A stretch of DNA of 64,000 nucleotides from Bradyrhizobium hereditatis (GCF_020329435.1 NZ_JAGKJK010000001.1:248001-312000); one strand, 5' to 3'. Shown: positions 43,891 through 53,864, counted from the first letter of the stretch. The notes: generated by a model from the sequence alone, not told the origin. Numbers and translations: made by a program.

Positions 43891-44018
43891 CCATGCGGCG
43901 GGAAGAGGGCAAACCGCCCTTTCCCCGCCGTATTCAGCGTGTTAACCGGAAGGGACGCGAGCGGCGGATTAGTCTGTACTATGTCGCGAGCCCGATTCGC
44001 CTTTTAAAGCCGCGCGAG

Positions 44019-45008
44019 ATGCTTCGAACCATTGCCCTGACCGGTCTTGCGGCCCTGATCGCCGCCACCACGGCCACGCTCGCGCCACCCGCGCAGGCGC
44101 AGATCGGCAATATCTTTTCCGATCCGCCGCTGCGGCCGCCGGGCGCCATTCCCCGTGGCAATCAGCAGCAGCAACAATTCCCTGACGACGACGAGGAAGT
44201 GCCGGAACTGCCGCGCGGCCGCCTGTTGCCCACCCCGAACCGTCCACCGCCGGGGCAGGGCGCTCCGCCGCCGGGCAGCTTCCAGTCGCAGCCGCTGCCG
44301 CCGCCGCCCGGCACTCCGCAAGGCACCCAGCCCGGCGTTGCGGTTCAGCCGCCGCAGCCCGGAGGTCCCGGCGTTGCCAACGCGCCGCCCGGACAGCGCC
44401 AGCCCCAGCCCCCCGCCAAGGGCGTGCCGAGTTCGCCGGCGACCCTGCAGCCGGGCGACGAGGTCGTGTCCGAGCCGCCGGCCACCAAGATCACCAACAA
44501 GAAGGCGAGCTTCTCCGGTCTCGACAAGATCACCGGCCGCATCATCAATTTCGACGAAGACATCGGCGAGACCGTGCAGTTCGGTGCGCTGCGCGTGAAG
44601 ACCAGCGCCTGCTACACGCGGCCATCGACGGAAGCCGCCAACACCGACGCATTCGTCGAGGTCGACGAGATCACGCTGCAGGGCGAGGTGAAGCGGATCT
44701 TCTCGGGCTGGATGTTCGCCGCCAGCCCCGGCCTGCATGGCGTCGAGCATCCGGTCTACGACATCTGGCTGACCGACTGCAAAGTGCCCGACCAGACCAT
44801 CGTCAGCGCGCAGCCCGATCCGCCGAAAGCGGCTGCGCCGCCGCCCGGCGCCAAGCGTCCGCCGCCGCCGCCGAAGCAGGCCGCGCCGCGTCCGCCGGGA
44901 CCACCGCCGCAGCCGCAATTCCAGCAGCAGCCGCAACAGGCGGCTCCACCGCCGCCTCCGCCGCAGCAGCGGCCGGGCGGGCTGTTTGGCGGGCTATTCG
45001 GGAATTAA
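44019..45008 (+). CDS. DUF2155 domain protein, proline-rich, secreted
   Basis: A 329-residue precursor with a signal peptide cleaved near PAQAQIG. Residues about 30-160 are Pro, Gln and Gly-rich. The DUF2155 domain (about 170-260) contains LDKITGRIINFDEDIGETVQ, FGALRVKTSACYTRP and PVYDIWLTDC, with two Cys that could pair. The last 70 residues are again Pro-rich. The family is typical of alphaproteobacteria and usually next to NDUFA12 and aat. Function unknown, probably envelope-related. ATG 44019 fits the signal peptide. Confidence 0.85.
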   Translation: MLRTIALTGLAALIAATTATLAPPAQAQIGNIFSDPPLRPPGAIPRGNQQQQQFPDDDEEVPELPRGRLLPTPNRPPPGQGAPPPGSFQSQPLPPPPGTPQGTQPGVAVQPPQPGGPGVANAPPGQRQPQPPAKGVPSSPATLQPGDEVVSEPPATKITNKKASFSGLDKITGRIINFDEDIGETVQFGALRVKTSACYTRPSTEAANTDAFVEVDEITLQGEVKRIFSGWMFAASPGLHGVEHPVYDIWLTDCKVPDQTIVSAQPDPPKAAAPPPGAKRPPPPPKQAAPRPPGPPPQPQFQQQPQQAAPPPPPPQQRPGGLFGGLFGN

Positions 45009-45055
45009 GGACGTCTGCGCTCCCGCGTGGGCATCTTGATATGTCCCAACACTTA

Positions 45056-46012
45056 TTATCCGCCGTGCAACTTCCACTTGCCGTCGGCAGCGCACCGAAG
45101 GGTGGCGTCGCCCATCCGGATGTGCGTTGTGAGGAAATCGATGAAGGTGCGCACGCGCGCCGGCAGCGGTCCGGCGTGGCCGACGTAGATCGCATGGATA
45201 TCTTCGCGGTCCCCGGGATTGTAGTTCTGCAGCACCGGAACCAGGCGCCCGGCCTCAATGTCGGGACCGATGTGGAATAGAGCCAGGCGTGCGCAGCCAA
45301 CACCGCCGAGCGCGAGCCGGCGGACCGCCTCGCCATCGCTGGCGCGCGCGACCGGCGGCGGAAGAACCTCCTCGATCCGTTCGCCGCGACGGAATGGCCA
45401 GCCGCGAATGCTGCGCGGAAAAGTCCAGCCGATGCCGCGATGGCTGGCGAGTTCAGATGGCGTCTTCGGCTCGCCGTAGCGGGCAAGATAAGCCGGCGCG
45501 GCCACCACCGCCATGCGGCTGGTCCCGAGCTTGCGCGCAACGAGGCGCGAAGCCCCAAGTGGCCCGACGCGAATGGCTACATCGGCGCGCTCCTGCATCA
45601 GGTCTATGACCGTGTCGGTGAGAACGATGTCTAGCGTGATGTCGGGATGTTGGGCGAGGAAGCGCGGCAGCAGCGGCATCACGTGCTGCATGCCGAAGGG
45701 GATGTTGCTGTTGACCATCAGATGCCCGCGCGGCGCTGCACCGGAGCTGGCCTCGCGCTCGGCCTCCTCGATCTCGCCGAGGATGCGCAACGAGCGCTGA
45801 TAGAAGGCTTGGCCTTCCTCGGTCAATTGGAGCTTGCGCGTCGTGCGGTTGACAAGACGCGTGCCGAGCCGGGCTTCGAGGCGGGATACCAGCTTGCTCA
45901 CGCCTGATGGGGTCAGGCGAAAGCTTTTTGCCGCGGCGGTGAACCCGCCGAGGTCGACGACGCGGACGAAGACCTCCATCTCGGCAGAACGGTTGGTATC
46001 GAGCCGGGCCAT
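45056..46012 (-). CDS. LysR-family transcriptional regulator
   Basis: A 318-residue regulator. The N-terminal HTH (about 4-65; FVRVVDLGGFTAAAKSFRLT, PSGVSKLVSRLEARLGTRLV) is followed by a type 2 periplasmic-binding-like effector domain beginning near residue 92. It is divergent from an MFS transporter and an aldo-keto reductase, 103 nt away, which are its likely targets. The effector is unknown. The start at 46012 gives the usual length. Confidence 0.9.
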   Translation of the reverse strand: MARLDTNRSAEMEVFVRVVDLGGFTAAAKSFRLTPSGVSKLVSRLEARLGTRLVNRTTRKLQLTEEGQAFYQRSLRILGEIEEAEREASSGAAPRGHLMVNSNIPFGMQHVMPLLPRFLAQHPDITLDIVLTDTVIDLMQERADVAIRVGPLGASRLVARKLGTSRMAVVAAPAYLARYGEPKTPSELASHRGIGWTFPRSIRGWPFRRGERIEEVLPPPVARASDGEAVRRLALGGVGCARLALFHIGPDIEAGRLVPVLQNYNPGDREDIHAIYVGHAGPLPARVRTFIDFLTTHIRMGDATLRCAADGKWKLHGG

Positions 46013-46115
46013 GTTGATTTCACGTCACAAATGATTGGACTGCCGGCATTCTAATTCTTCCGCCGCCCTTCCGCTATTTGCGTTGCAACAACCCTGTCCT
46101 GATCCGGAGCAACGC

Positions 46116-47297
46116 ATGCCCGCCGCCGTCCTTGCGCTCACCGCCGGTGCCTTTGGCATCGGCACCACTGAATTTCTTATCATGGGTCTCTTGCTGCAGG
46201 TCGCCGCCGACATGCAGGTCTCGGTCTCCGCGACGGGCCTGCTGATCTCAGGCTACGCGCTCGGCGTATTCGTCGGCGCGCCGATCTTGACGCTGGCGAC
46301 CCGGCGGATGCCGCGCAAGGCGGTGCTGCTTGCCCTGATGGCGATCTTCACCTTCGGCAACGCCGCCTGCGCGCTGGCGCCGGACTACGGGCTGTTGATG
46401 GCGGCGCGGGTCCTCACCTCTCTCGCCCATGGCACATTCTTCGGTGTCGGCTCCGTAGTGGCGACGGGCCTCGTTACCGAGGACAAGCGTGCTTCCGCGA
46501 TTGCCACCATGTTCATCGGGCTGACAGTGGCTACTCTGCTCGGCGTGCCCTTCGGCGCGTGGTTCGGCCTGATGCTGGGATGGCGCGCCGCATTCTGGGC
46601 GGTGGCCGCGATCGGTGTGGTTGCCTTCGCGGTGCTTGTCGTTTTCGTTCCCGGCAATGTGGATGGCAATGAGAAAGCCACTTCGCTTAGCGAGGAGCTG
46701 GCGGTAGTCGGCCGTCCGCAAGTCCTGCTCGGCCTCGCCATGACAGTGTTCGGTTTTGCCGGCCTGTTCGTGGTCTTTACCTATGTTCAGCCGATTCTGA
46801 CGCGGCTGACCGGCTTCTCTGAAGCGGCGGTCTCGCCGATCCTTCTCGTGTTCGGCGTCGGCCTGTCGATCGGCAATGTTGCGGGCGGGCGGCTCGCCGA
46901 CCGTGGTCTCGGGCGTGCCCTGATTGCCACGCTCGCGGCGCTTGCGCTCGTGCTCGTCGCGCTTGCCGGGGTGCTGTCGATCAAAGGCCTCGCCGTGGCG
47001 TTTATCTTCCTGCTCGGCATCGCCGCCTTCGCCACCGTGGCGCCGCTGCAGCTTCGCGTGCTCGAAACGGCTGGCACGCAGGGCCGCACGCTTGCCTCCA
47101 GCCTCAACATTGCGGCTTTCAATCTCGGCAATGCGCTCGGCGCGTGGGCCGGCGGGCTTACGATCGATTACGGCTTGGGCCTTGCCGCGCTGCCGCTCGT
47201 CGCGGCGGCGATCACCGCGGCGGGGCTCGTGCTGGCGCTATGGAGTTTACATCTCGACCGGCCGTTACCTTCCGCTGCGGCGTGCCCGGCGGAATGA
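46116..47297 (+). CDS. MFS transporter (AraJ/purine efflux type)
   Basis: A 393-residue 12-helix membrane protein of the DHA1 group. ALTAGAFGIGTTEFLIMGLL at helix one, SGYALGVFVGAPIL at helix two and the arginine-rich TRRMPRKAVL loop (motif A) are typical. It is an H+-coupled exporter of sugars, purines or drugs; the substrate is unknown. ATG 46116 follows GGAG at 7 nt. The aldo-keto reductase lies 24 nt downstream; with the divergent LysR gene this forms a small inducible module. Confidence 0.87.
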   Translation: MPAAVLALTAGAFGIGTTEFLIMGLLLQVAADMQVSVSATGLLISGYALGVFVGAPILTLATRRMPRKAVLLALMAIFTFGNAACALAPDYGLLMAARVLTSLAHGTFFGVGSVVATGLVTEDKRASAIATMFIGLTVATLLGVPFGAWFGLMLGWRAAFWAVAAIGVVAFAVLVVFVPGNVDGNEKATSLSEELAVVGRPQVLLGLAMTVFGFAGLFVVFTYVQPILTRLTGFSEAAVSPILLVFGVGLSIGNVAGGRLADRGLGRALIATLAALALVLVALAGVLSIKGLAVAFIFLLGIAAFATVAPLQLRVLETAGTQGRTLASSLNIAAFNLGNALGAWAGGLTIDYGLGLAALPLVAAAITAAGLVLALWSLHLDRPLPSAAACPAE

Positions 47298-47321
47298 ACT
47301 AAAGGATCAAAAGGGAGCACG

Positions 47322-48359
47322 ATGATGGAATATCGCAGCCTGGGTGTCTCGGGTCTGAAGGTCCCCGTTATCAGTTTCGGCACCGGCACGTTCGGCGGAG
47401 AGGGGCCGCTGTTCTCAGCCTGGGGCCGCAGCGGCGCCGAAGAAGCGAGGCGGCTAATCGACATCTGCCTTGAGGCCGGCGTCAACATGTTCGACAGCGC
47501 CGATGTCTATTCGAACGGCGCATCGGAAGCGATTCTCGGCGCCGCAATCAAAGGCCGCCGCGACAAGGTGCTGATCTCTACCAAGACGAGCCTGCCGATG
47601 GGTGACGGTCCATTCGACGCCGGCTCATCGCGGCATCGCCTCGTGTCGGCGGTGGACGCTGCCTTGCGGCGGCTCGGGACCGACTACATTGACTTGCTGC
47701 AGCTCCACGCCTTCGATGCCTTCACGCCAATCGAGGAAGTGCTGTCAACGCTTGATGGCCTCGTCCGTGGCGGCAAGTTGCGCTATGTCGGCGCCTCCAA
47801 TTTCTCCGGCTGGCAGTTGATGAAGTCGCTCGCCATTGCCAATCGTCACGGCTGGCCGCGCCATGTGGCGCACCAGGTCTATTATTCGCTTGTCGGCCGC
47901 GACTATGAGTGGGAGCTAATGCCTCTCGGTCTCGATCAGGGGGTCGGCGCGCTGGTCTGGAGCCCGCTGGGCTGGGGGCGTCTCACCGGCAAGATACGAC
48001 GCGGCCAGCCGCTGCCGGCGGGCAGCCGCCTGCGCGAGACGGCGCAGTTCGGTCCACCCGTCGATGAGGAGCGGCTCTATGGCGTCGTCGACGTCCTCGA
48101 TGCCGTCGCGACCGAGACCGGCCGCACCGTGCCGCAGGTCGCGATCGCATGGCTGCTCACCCGCCCGAGCGTGTCGTCCGTGATCATCGGCGCGCGCGAC
48201 GAAACGCAACTGCGCGACAATCTTGGCGCCGTCGGCTGGTCGCTGACCGCCGAGCAGATCGCGCGCCTGGACAAGGCGAGCGCGGTGATGCCCTGCTATC
48301 CGTACTATCCTTATCGCACACAGGAGGGCTTTGCGCGATTGAACCCACCGCCGATTTGA
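47322..48359 (+). CDS. Aldo/keto reductase
   Basis: A 345-residue NADPH-dependent TIM-barrel enzyme. MEYRSLGVSGLKVPVISFG at the start, MFDSADVYSNGASE (catalytic Asp and Tyr), LISTKTSLP (Lys) and YIDLLQLHAFD (His) form the catalytic tetrad. The C-terminal cofactor region is VIIGARDETQLRDNLGAV. The class resembles AKR12-14 (YajO/IolS-like) enzymes. GGGAG precedes ATG 47322. It probably acts on an aldehyde or sugar imported or exported by the neighbouring MFS protein. Confidence 0.9.
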   Translation: MMEYRSLGVSGLKVPVISFGTGTFGGEGPLFSAWGRSGAEEARRLIDICLEAGVNMFDSADVYSNGASEAILGAAIKGRRDKVLISTKTSLPMGDGPFDAGSSRHRLVSAVDAALRRLGTDYIDLLQLHAFDAFTPIEEVLSTLDGLVRGGKLRYVGASNFSGWQLMKSLAIANRHGWPRHVAHQVYYSLVGRDYEWELMPLGLDQGVGALVWSPLGWGRLTGKIRRGQPLPAGSRLRETAQFGPPVDEERLYGVVDVLDAVATETGRTVPQVAIAWLLTRPSVSSVIIGARDETQLRDNLGAVGWSLTAEQIARLDKASAVMPCYPYYPYRTQEGFARLNPPPI

Positions 48360-48364
48360 GCCGA

Positions 48365-49045
48365 TCAATTGCGTTTGGCGATGATCGCAAGCGCATCCGC
48401 CCCGCTGATCGGCTGACCGGCGTTCAATTTAAGGAAATCCGCAGGCTCGCCCACGATCGCCTTGTCGAGCAAGGTGCGGTAGCGGCGTCGCGGAATTTCG
48501 ACCGCACCGAAGCTGCGCAGATGCTCGGTGACATATTGCGTGTCGAGCAGCTCGAAGCCGCCGGCGATCAGCCGCGCCACCAGATGCACCAGCGCCACCT
48601 TCGACGCGTCGCGGGCACGGTGAAACATGCTCTCACCGAAGAAGGCGCGTCCCAGACTGACGCCGTAGAGGCCGCCGGCGAGATCGCCGTCCTGCCAGAC
48701 CTCGACACTGTGACAGTGTCCGAGCTGGTGGAGCCCGAGATAGAGATCGCGGATGCGCTTGTTGATCCAGGTGTCGTCGCGGCCGGGCTGCGGCGCGGCG
48801 CAGCCGGCGATGACCGCCTTGAAGGTGGTATCGACGGTGACCTTGAACGCATCGGAACGCACGGTACGGGCAAGCCGCGAGGCGACGCGGAAGCCGTCGA
48901 GCGGAATCACGCCGCGCATTTCCGGCTCGACCCAGAACAGGGTCGGATCATCAGCGCTCTCGGCCATCGGGAAGATGCCGCAGGCATAGGCCCGCAGGAG
49001 CACTTCGGGCGTGATTTCGGAAGCAGCGGACTCGCGCGAGGTCAT
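48365..49045 (-). CDS. aat: Leucyl/phenylalanyl-tRNA-protein transferase
   Basis: A 226-residue enzyme of the N-end rule pathway that adds Leu or Phe to proteins with N-terminal Arg or Lys, targeting them to ClpS/Clp[71 protein letters not shown] and [11 protein letters not shown] are all family blocks. ATG 49045 is the conserved start; earlier in-frame sequence is not homologous. It is the third member of the probable backbone gene order, after DUF2155. Confidence 0.95.
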   Translation of the reverse strand: MTSRESAASEITPEVLLRAYACGIFPMAESADDPTLFWVEPEMRGVIPLDGFRVASRLARTVRSDAFKVTVDTTFKAVIAGCAAPQPGRDDTWINKRIRDLYLGLHQLGHCHSVEVWQDGDLAGGLYGVSLGRAFFGESMFHRARDASKVALVHLVARLIAGGFELLDTQYVTEHLRSFGAVEIPRRRYRTLLDKAIVGEPADFLKLNAGQPISGADALAIIAKRN

Positions 49046-49098
49046 GCGCTGGAGAATAGCAGCACGGACAGGGACTATGCTACCTGCCGAAGCGACTG

Positions 49099-49974
49099 TT
49101 AGTTCTCGTAGCCGAACAGTTTGGCCGGGTTGGTCACCAGGATTTTCTGCAGTTCCGCGTCGTCCGCGACGTACCGATAGAGGAGCTCGAGCAGATCGGC
49201 ATCGTTCGGCGGCTGGACCACCGAGACCGGATGCGGCCAGTCGCTCGCCCATACGCAGCGGTCGGGCGCTGCCTCGATATAGGCGCGCGCGATCGGAATG
49301 ACATCGTCCCAGGGCGGACCCTGCTTCGAGGTCTTTTCGCCGAGCGACAGCATCACCCAGAAATTGCCCTTCGAGAGTAGCTGCAGCATCTTCTGCAAAT
49401 TCGGATCGTCCTTGCCGCGTGTGGGGTCGGGACGCGCCATGTGATCGATCAGTACGGGAACGTCGAGGTTCTCGTATTTGGCGACGCTGGAGACGATGCC
49501 GTCCTTCTCCGGCTGGATTTTTGCGTACCAGCCGAGCTCGCGAATTCGTGCGATCGCGCGTTCGAAATCCTTGTCCGAGAGCACCGCGCCGAGTTCCTGC
49601 CGGAAGCTGAAGCGGGCGCCGCGCACGCCGGCATCGTGGAGTTTAGCCAGATAGGCATCATCGGCTTCGGCAAACACCAGCGCGTTGGCGCAGCCGCGAT
49701 AATTTGGCCCCATCGCAGCGAGGCCATCGAGCACCACGGCATGATCGGCGCCATAGGTCGTGGTCTGCACGATGATGCCGCGCTCGATACCGAGCGTCTT
49801 GTGGACGCGCAGCGCCGCTTCCCAGGTCGCCGTCGGCATCTGGTAGGCGGCACCCGGCCGCACCGGATATTTTTCCAGCGGGCCAAGCACATGGAACTGG
49901 CTATCGATGCTCTTCGGCGGCGGCAGCTTTGAGGGACGGCGCGGGTTCGGATCGAACGGAAGATAGGTCGGCAT
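49099..49974 (-). CDS. Amidohydrolase family (2-pyrone-4,6-dicarboxylate lactonase-like)
   Basis: A 291-residue TIM-barrel hydrolase. [17 protein letters not shown] near residue 23, [11 protein letters not shown] near 175, WVMLSLGEK near 205 and WASDWPHP near 240 match the PDC lactonase/LigI group, which hydrolyses lactone intermediates of aromatic breakdown. Histidines and the Asp of WASDWPHP are probable metal or acid-base residues. AAGGA precedes the ATG. It is the last of a six-gene operon, so it likely acts in the same catabolic route. Confidence 0.82.
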   Translation of the reverse strand: MPTYLPFDPNPRRPSKLPPPKSIDSQFHVLGPLEKYPVRPGAAYQMPTATWEAALRVHKTLGIERGIIVQTTTYGADHAVVLDGLAAMGPNYRGCANALVFAEADDAYLAKLHDAGVRGARFSFRQELGAVLSDKDFERAIARIRELGWYAKIQPEKDGIVSSVAKYENLDVPVLIDHMARPDPTRGKDDPNLQKMLQLLSKGNFWVMLSLGEKTSKQGPPWDDVIPIARAYIEAAPDRCVWASDWPHPVSVVQPPNDADLLELLYRYVADDAELQKILVTNPAKLFGYEN

Positions 49975-49998
49975 CTTAGGTTCCTTGTCTGATCGCGG

Positions 49999-50382
49999 TC
50001 AGCCGATCACGGCAGTGAAATCGCATTGCACGAGCGCGCCGTTTTCCATGTCCATCTGCAGCGCATGGCGGGCAGGGCGGGAATTTTCGTCGGGAAACAT
50101 CTTCAGCCACTCGACATTGACGGGCGCGCGCTGCTTGCGGTCCTGCAACCAAACCGTCATCTTGATGATGTCGTCGGTGGTGCCGCCGCCGGCTTCCACG
50201 ATCGCCTTCATGTGCGCGAACATGTTGGCGCATTGGTCTTCGATGCGCTCGGGCATCGCGCCGGTTTTTGGGTCGCGTCCCAGGATCACGCCCGACATCA
50301 GGAGATTGCCGATGCGGCAGGCGTTTGGAATGGGATTGGCGTGCTTGAACTCGCCGATATGAATGCTCTTGCGCCGTGTCAT
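49999..50382 (-). CDS. RidA-family protein
   Basis: A 127-residue YjgF/YER057c/UK114-type protein. RIGNLLMSGVILGRDPKTG, CANMFAHMKAIVEAGGGTTD and IIKMTVWLQD are characteristic; the usual catalytic Arg is replaced in context by RPARHALQMD. Relatives deaminate enamine/imine intermediates or act as hydrolases in aromatic catabolism. GGAGG precedes the ATG closely. Position 24 nt before the lactonase-like gene supports a role in the same pathway. Confidence 0.87.
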   Translation of the reverse strand: MTRRKSIHIGEFKHANPIPNACRIGNLLMSGVILGRDPKTGAMPERIEDQCANMFAHMKAIVEAGGGTTDDIIKMTVWLQDRKQRAPVNVEWLKMFPDENSRPARHALQMDMENGALVQCDFTAVIG

Positions 50383-50408
50383 CTCTTCCTCCGCGGAACG
50401 CTTATTAT

Positions 50409-51212
50409 TCAGACGAACTGGCAGGACACCGACCCGAACCGGCCGTAATCGGCATGAAAAGTGTCGCCCCTCGTAATCTCAACCGGGCGCGTGAACGAGC
50501 CGGCCAGCACCACCTCACCGGCTTCGAGATGCTCACCCTGCGCGGCCAGCCGGTCGGCGAGCCAGGCCACGCCATTGGCGGGATGGTTGAGCACGCCGGC
50601 GGCGATGCCGGTCTCCTCGATCTGGCCGTTGCGGAATAGCAGCGCCCCGATCCAGCGCAAGTCGGCATCGAGCGGGCGGATGGGCCGGCCGCCGACAACG
50701 AGGGCTGCATTCGCGGCATTGTCGGAAATCGTATCCATCACCTTGCGCGGCGTCTTGGTGTCGGGATCGACGCGGTGCATCCGCGTTTCCAGAATTTCGA
50801 GCGCCGGCGTGACGTAATCGGTGGCATTGAGCACGTCGAACAGCGTGCAATCAGGTCCCTTCAGCGGTGTCTTCAGCACGAAGGCCAGTTCGACCTCGAT
50901 GCGGGGCGCGCGGAAGCGGTCGAACGGGATTGGTGACGCATCGGGATAGAACATGTCGGCGAACAGCACGCCGTAGTCGGGCTCTGAAATGCCGACGGCA
51001 TTCTGCATCGCTTTGGACGTGAGGCCGATCTTGTGGCCCTTGACGACGCGGCCGCGCGAGAGCTGCAGTCTGGTCCAGGCGCGCTGAATGGCGTAGGCGT
51101 CCTCGATCGTGAGGTCCGGGTAATCGCGCGTGAACGCCGGGATCAGGGACTTGCTGCGTTCGGCCTCGTCCAGGCGCTGCGCCAGAAGTTCGACGGTTTG
51201 CTGATCGAGCAT
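50409..51212 (-). CDS. hpaH: 2-oxo-hept-4-ene-1,7-dioate hydratase-like enzyme
   Basis: A 267-residue hydratase of the fumarylacetoacetase-fold family (MhpD/HpcG/HpaH). [48 protein letters not shown] and [16 protein letters not shown] follow HpaH; metal ligands are the Glu residues in IEVELAF. It adds water to a 2-oxo-4-enoate product of ring cleavage, typically in homoprotocatechuate breakdown. Upstream and downstream genes overlap or nearly touch. The substrate is inferred from family and neighbours. Confidence 0.85.
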   Translation of the reverse strand: MLDQQTVELLAQRLDEAERSKSLIPAFTRDYPDLTIEDAYAIQRAWTRLQLSRGRVVKGHKIGLTSKAMQNAVGISEPDYGVLFADMFYPDASPIPFDRFRAPRIEVELAFVLKTPLKGPDCTLFDVLNATDYVTPALEILETRMHRVDPDTKTPRKVMDTISDNAANAALVVGGRPIRPLDADLRWIGALLFRNGQIEETGIAAGVLNHPANGVAWLADRLAAQGEHLEAGEVVLAGSFTRPVEITRGDTFHADYGRFGSVSCQFV

Positions 51213-51215
51213 CTT

Positions 51216-52070
51216 CTATTGCTCCGCCGCCACGGTGTTGCGCAGGATGCCGATCTTGCCGGATTCGACCTCGACGACGTCGCCGACCTTGAGCCAGCGC
51301 GGCGGCGTGAACCGGGCCCCGGCGCCGGTCGGTGTGCCGGTTGCGATCATGTCGCCGGGCTTGAGCGTCGCAAAGGTGGAGAGATAGGCGATCAGGTAAT
51401 CGAACGGAAACATCAGCCGTTCGGTGGAATCGCTCTGGCGCACCTCGCCATTGACGCGGGTGACGATGTCATGCGGGCCGCGCGGGTCGCATTCGTCCGA
51501 GGTGACGATCCACGGGCCGATGCTGCCGGAGCGGTCAAAATTCTTGCCCTGCGTGACGTTGAACTTGCCGTGGTGCAGCCAGTCTCGAACGCTGCCCTCG
51601 TTGCACAGCGTCATGCCGAAGATGTGCTCCCAGGCGCGCTCGCGGGGAATGTGCCGGCCTTCCTTGCCGATCACGATCACCAGTTCGCCCTCATAGTCGA
51701 GCTGTTCGGAAACCTTCGGCTTCTCAATTGGCTGGCCGGAGCCTACGACGGAGGAGGGATTGCGGACGAACAGGCTCGGATACTTCGGCAGGTCCGAATT
51801 GTCCTTGTACTCGGCATTACGGTCTTTGTAGTTGACGCCGATGCACCAGAGCTTTTCCGGATGAGGAATCGGCGGCAGCAACGTGATGTCTTCGATTGCA
51901 TGGTCCGGCTTCTGCCCGGCAATCGCCTGACGCGCGATATCCAATCCGTTCCCGGCGATCAACGCCCGCAGGTCGGCGAACTTCGTTCGTTCGGTGAGGT
52001 CGACGATGCCGCCCGGGATGGTCGCGCCAAAGCGCGGTTTGCCGTTTGCAAGATAGCTCAGAAGATGCAT
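51216..52070 (-). CDS. Fumarylacetoacetate hydrolase family protein
   Basis: A 284-residue FAH-fold enzyme. IGVNYKDRNAEY near residue 88, PSLFVRNPSSVVG, LDYEGELVIVIGKEGRHI (Glu ligands) and MFPFDYLIAYLSTFATLKPG, MIATGTPTGAG are the typical blocks. Members decarboxylate or isomerise/hydrolyse oxo-acid ring-cleavage products (HpcE/5-carboxymethyl-2-hydroxymuconate branch). ATG 52070 is chosen because the family starts there; an upstream ATG adds 15 residues. It is separated from hpaH by only 3 nt. Confidence 0.87.
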   Translation of the reverse strand: MHLLSYLANGKPRFGATIPGGIVDLTERTKFADLRALIAGNGLDIARQAIAGQKPDHAIEDITLLPPIPHPEKLWCIGVNYKDRNAEYKDNSDLPKYPSLFVRNPSSVVGSGQPIEKPKVSEQLDYEGELVIVIGKEGRHIPRERAWEHIFGMTLCNEGSVRDWLHHGKFNVTQGKNFDRSGSIGPWIVTSDECDPRGPHDIVTRVNGEVRQSDSTERLMFPFDYLIAYLSTFATLKPGDMIATGTPTGAGARFTPPRWLKVGDVVEVESGKIGILRNTVAAEQ

Positions 52071-52116
52071 GCGATCGGTCTCCGGATCAGCGCGGCGCGC
52101 GACGACGCGGCACACT

Positions 52117-52734
52117 TCAGGATTCAGTTTTGGAAGTCTGGAATACGGGTTTTAAGGTGACGATCTCGCCGAGCTTGGCGTAACGCGGACCGGCTATGCG
52201 GGCGATCGGGTCGAGCGCCTCGGTTTCGATCTTGCCGTTGTTCAAAAGCCCGTCCCTGATGTGGAAGACCAACACTTCGCCGACAATCAGCCGAGAGCGG
52301 GTCTCGCCGAATTCCAGGCATTGGCGGAAGCGGCATTCCATCGCAATCGGTGCGGCGGCCAGACGAGGCACCTTGATGCGCTCTCCCGGCAACGTCGACA
52401 GCCGCAATTCCTCGACCTCGCTGACATCGGGCGGATGCTCGGTCGAACTTTCGTGCACCGCATGCATCAGGCTCGAATCCGCGATGTGAACGACATACTC
52501 CTCGTTGTTGAGGATGTTCTGCGCAGTATCCTTGTAGATTCCGGCTTTGCGGCCGACGCTGATGGCCAGCATCGGCGGTTTCGGTGCAACGAAGGTGAAG
52601 GCGGAGAACGGCGCGAGATTGAGAATGCCGCTGGCCGACAGGCTGGTCACCCAGGCAATGGGGCGGGGCACCACGACGCCGGTGATCAGCCGATAGGCTG
52701 TTTCGGGGTCGAGATATGCAGGGTCGATCAGCAT
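52117..52734 (-). CDS. Flavin reductase-like domain protein
   Basis: A 205-residue FMN-binding split-barrel protein. GVVVPRPIAWVTSLSASGIL, NLAPFSAFTFVAPKPPMLAI and DTAQNILNNEEYVVHIAD follow the flavin reductase-like family. It may supply reduced flavin to a monooxygenase, but none is adjacent; many relatives act in aromatic degradation operons in other ways. It lies 46 nt upstream of the FAH-family gene in the same operon. Confidence 0.87.
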   Translation of the reverse strand: MLIDPAYLDPETAYRLITGVVVPRPIAWVTSLSASGILNLAPFSAFTFVAPKPPMLAISVGRKAGIYKDTAQNILNNEEYVVHIADSSLMHAVHESSTEHPPDVSEVEELRLSTLPGERIKVPRLAAAPIAMECRFRQCLEFGETRSRLIVGEVLVFHIRDGLLNNGKIETEALDPIARIAGPRYAKLGEIVTLKPVFQTSKTES

Positions 52735-52745
52735 CGGGATGCGCT

Positions 52746-53723
52746 TCAGTCAGCCTTGATGTTCGCCTTGCGAACGACTGGAATCCACTTGGCGTCCTCG
52801 CGCTCCAGGTAGCTCGTGAACTCCGCCGGCGTCATCGATACGGCCTCGGCGCCGAGCGCATTGAACTTCTCGACGATCGCCGGATCTTTCAGGATTTTCG
52901 CCAGCGTATCGTGAAGCTTGGTCACGATCTCGGGCGGCGTGCGCGCGGGCGCGAACAGGCCCGTAAAAGTCTGGCCGTCAAATTCCTTGTAGCCGAGCTC
53001 GGTGAAGGTCGGGACATCAGGCAGCCAGGAGGCGCGGCGACTGCCGGTGACGGCGAGCGCGCGCAGCATGCCGCTCTTGATCGAGGGCAAGCCGACGGAG
53101 ATCTGGTCGAGGGCGAACTGCACCTGTCCGCCGATCAGGTCGTTGAGCGCAGGTGCGTTGCCGCGGTAATGCACCGTCAGCCATTGCACGCCGAGCGTCG
53201 ACTGCATCAATTCGCTGAGCAGGTGGTTGGTGGTGCCTTGGCCGGGCGAGGCCATCGTCAGCTTGCCGGGATCGCGGCGGGCGAGATCGAGGAACTCTTT
53301 GAGATCCCTGGCCTGTAACGATGGATGCACTTCGAGCACCAGCGGGGTCATCGTGAGCGAGGTGATCGGAACGAAATCCCGCCTCCAGTTGTAGGCATCG
53401 CGTTTGGCGATTTCGGGCGCGAACAGCACCGGCCCGTTGGCGCCGACGAACAAGGCGTAGCCGTCGGGCGGCATTTTCGCGAATGCCTCGCCGGCGATCA
53501 GACCACCGGCACCGGCCTTGTTTTCCACGATGAAGGGCTGGCCGAGCTTGGCCTGAAGCCGGTCAGCGATGACGCGCGCGGCGCTATCGACATTGCCGCC
53601 GGCGGGATATGGAACGATCAGGCGTACCTGCCGCGCCGGCCACTGCTGGGCATCAGCGGGCGTGCTCAATGCTACACCGAAAAGTGCCGATACAGCGACG
53701 CCAGCGATCGCGAAAAATTTCAT
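52746..53723 (-). CDS. Bug/TctC family periplasmic substrate-binding protein
   Basis: A 325-residue binding protein; signal peptide cleaved near PADAQQWP. VPYPAGGNVDSAARVIADRL, VVENKAGAGGLIAGEAFAKM and VHYRGNAPALNDLIGG are the family motifs. It is the first gene of the catabolic operon and would capture the aromatic or dicarboxylate substrate. No TctAB permease lies here. GGGAG precedes ATG 53723. It is paralogous to the protein at 7751. The operator-like palindrome at 53865 is 140 nt upstream. Confidence 0.88.
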   Translation of the reverse strand: MKFFAIAGVAVSALFGVALSTPADAQQWPARQVRLIVPYPAGGNVDSAARVIADRLQAKLGQPFIVENKAGAGGLIAGEAFAKMPPDGYALFVGANGPVLFAPEIAKRDAYNWRRDFVPITSLTMTPLVLEVHPSLQARDLKEFLDLARRDPGKLTMASPGQGTTNHLLSELMQSTLGVQWLTVHYRGNAPALNDLIGGQVQFALDQISVGLPSIKSGMLRALAVTGSRRASWLPDVPTFTELGYKEFDGQTFTGLFAPARTPPEIVTKLHDTLAKILKDPAIVEKFNALGAEAVSMTPAEFTSYLEREDAKWIPVVRKANIKAD

Positions 53724-53864
53724 CGCATTCTCCCGGAGAGCGGCACATCGGCCGCCGATTTTTGCTTTTGCGCGAGCCCCGTCCCAGCAGCCACGCGCAT
53801 CTATTGTTTCGCATCGTGGATTTTGCGCTCGCCCCTTCCGCTGTCGACCAAATTGTGGTGTTTT

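Noticed and set aside
43530..43912. Open frames through the palindrome array on both strands
   Set aside because: They arise from the repeat period and have no ribosome-binding site or conserved composition.
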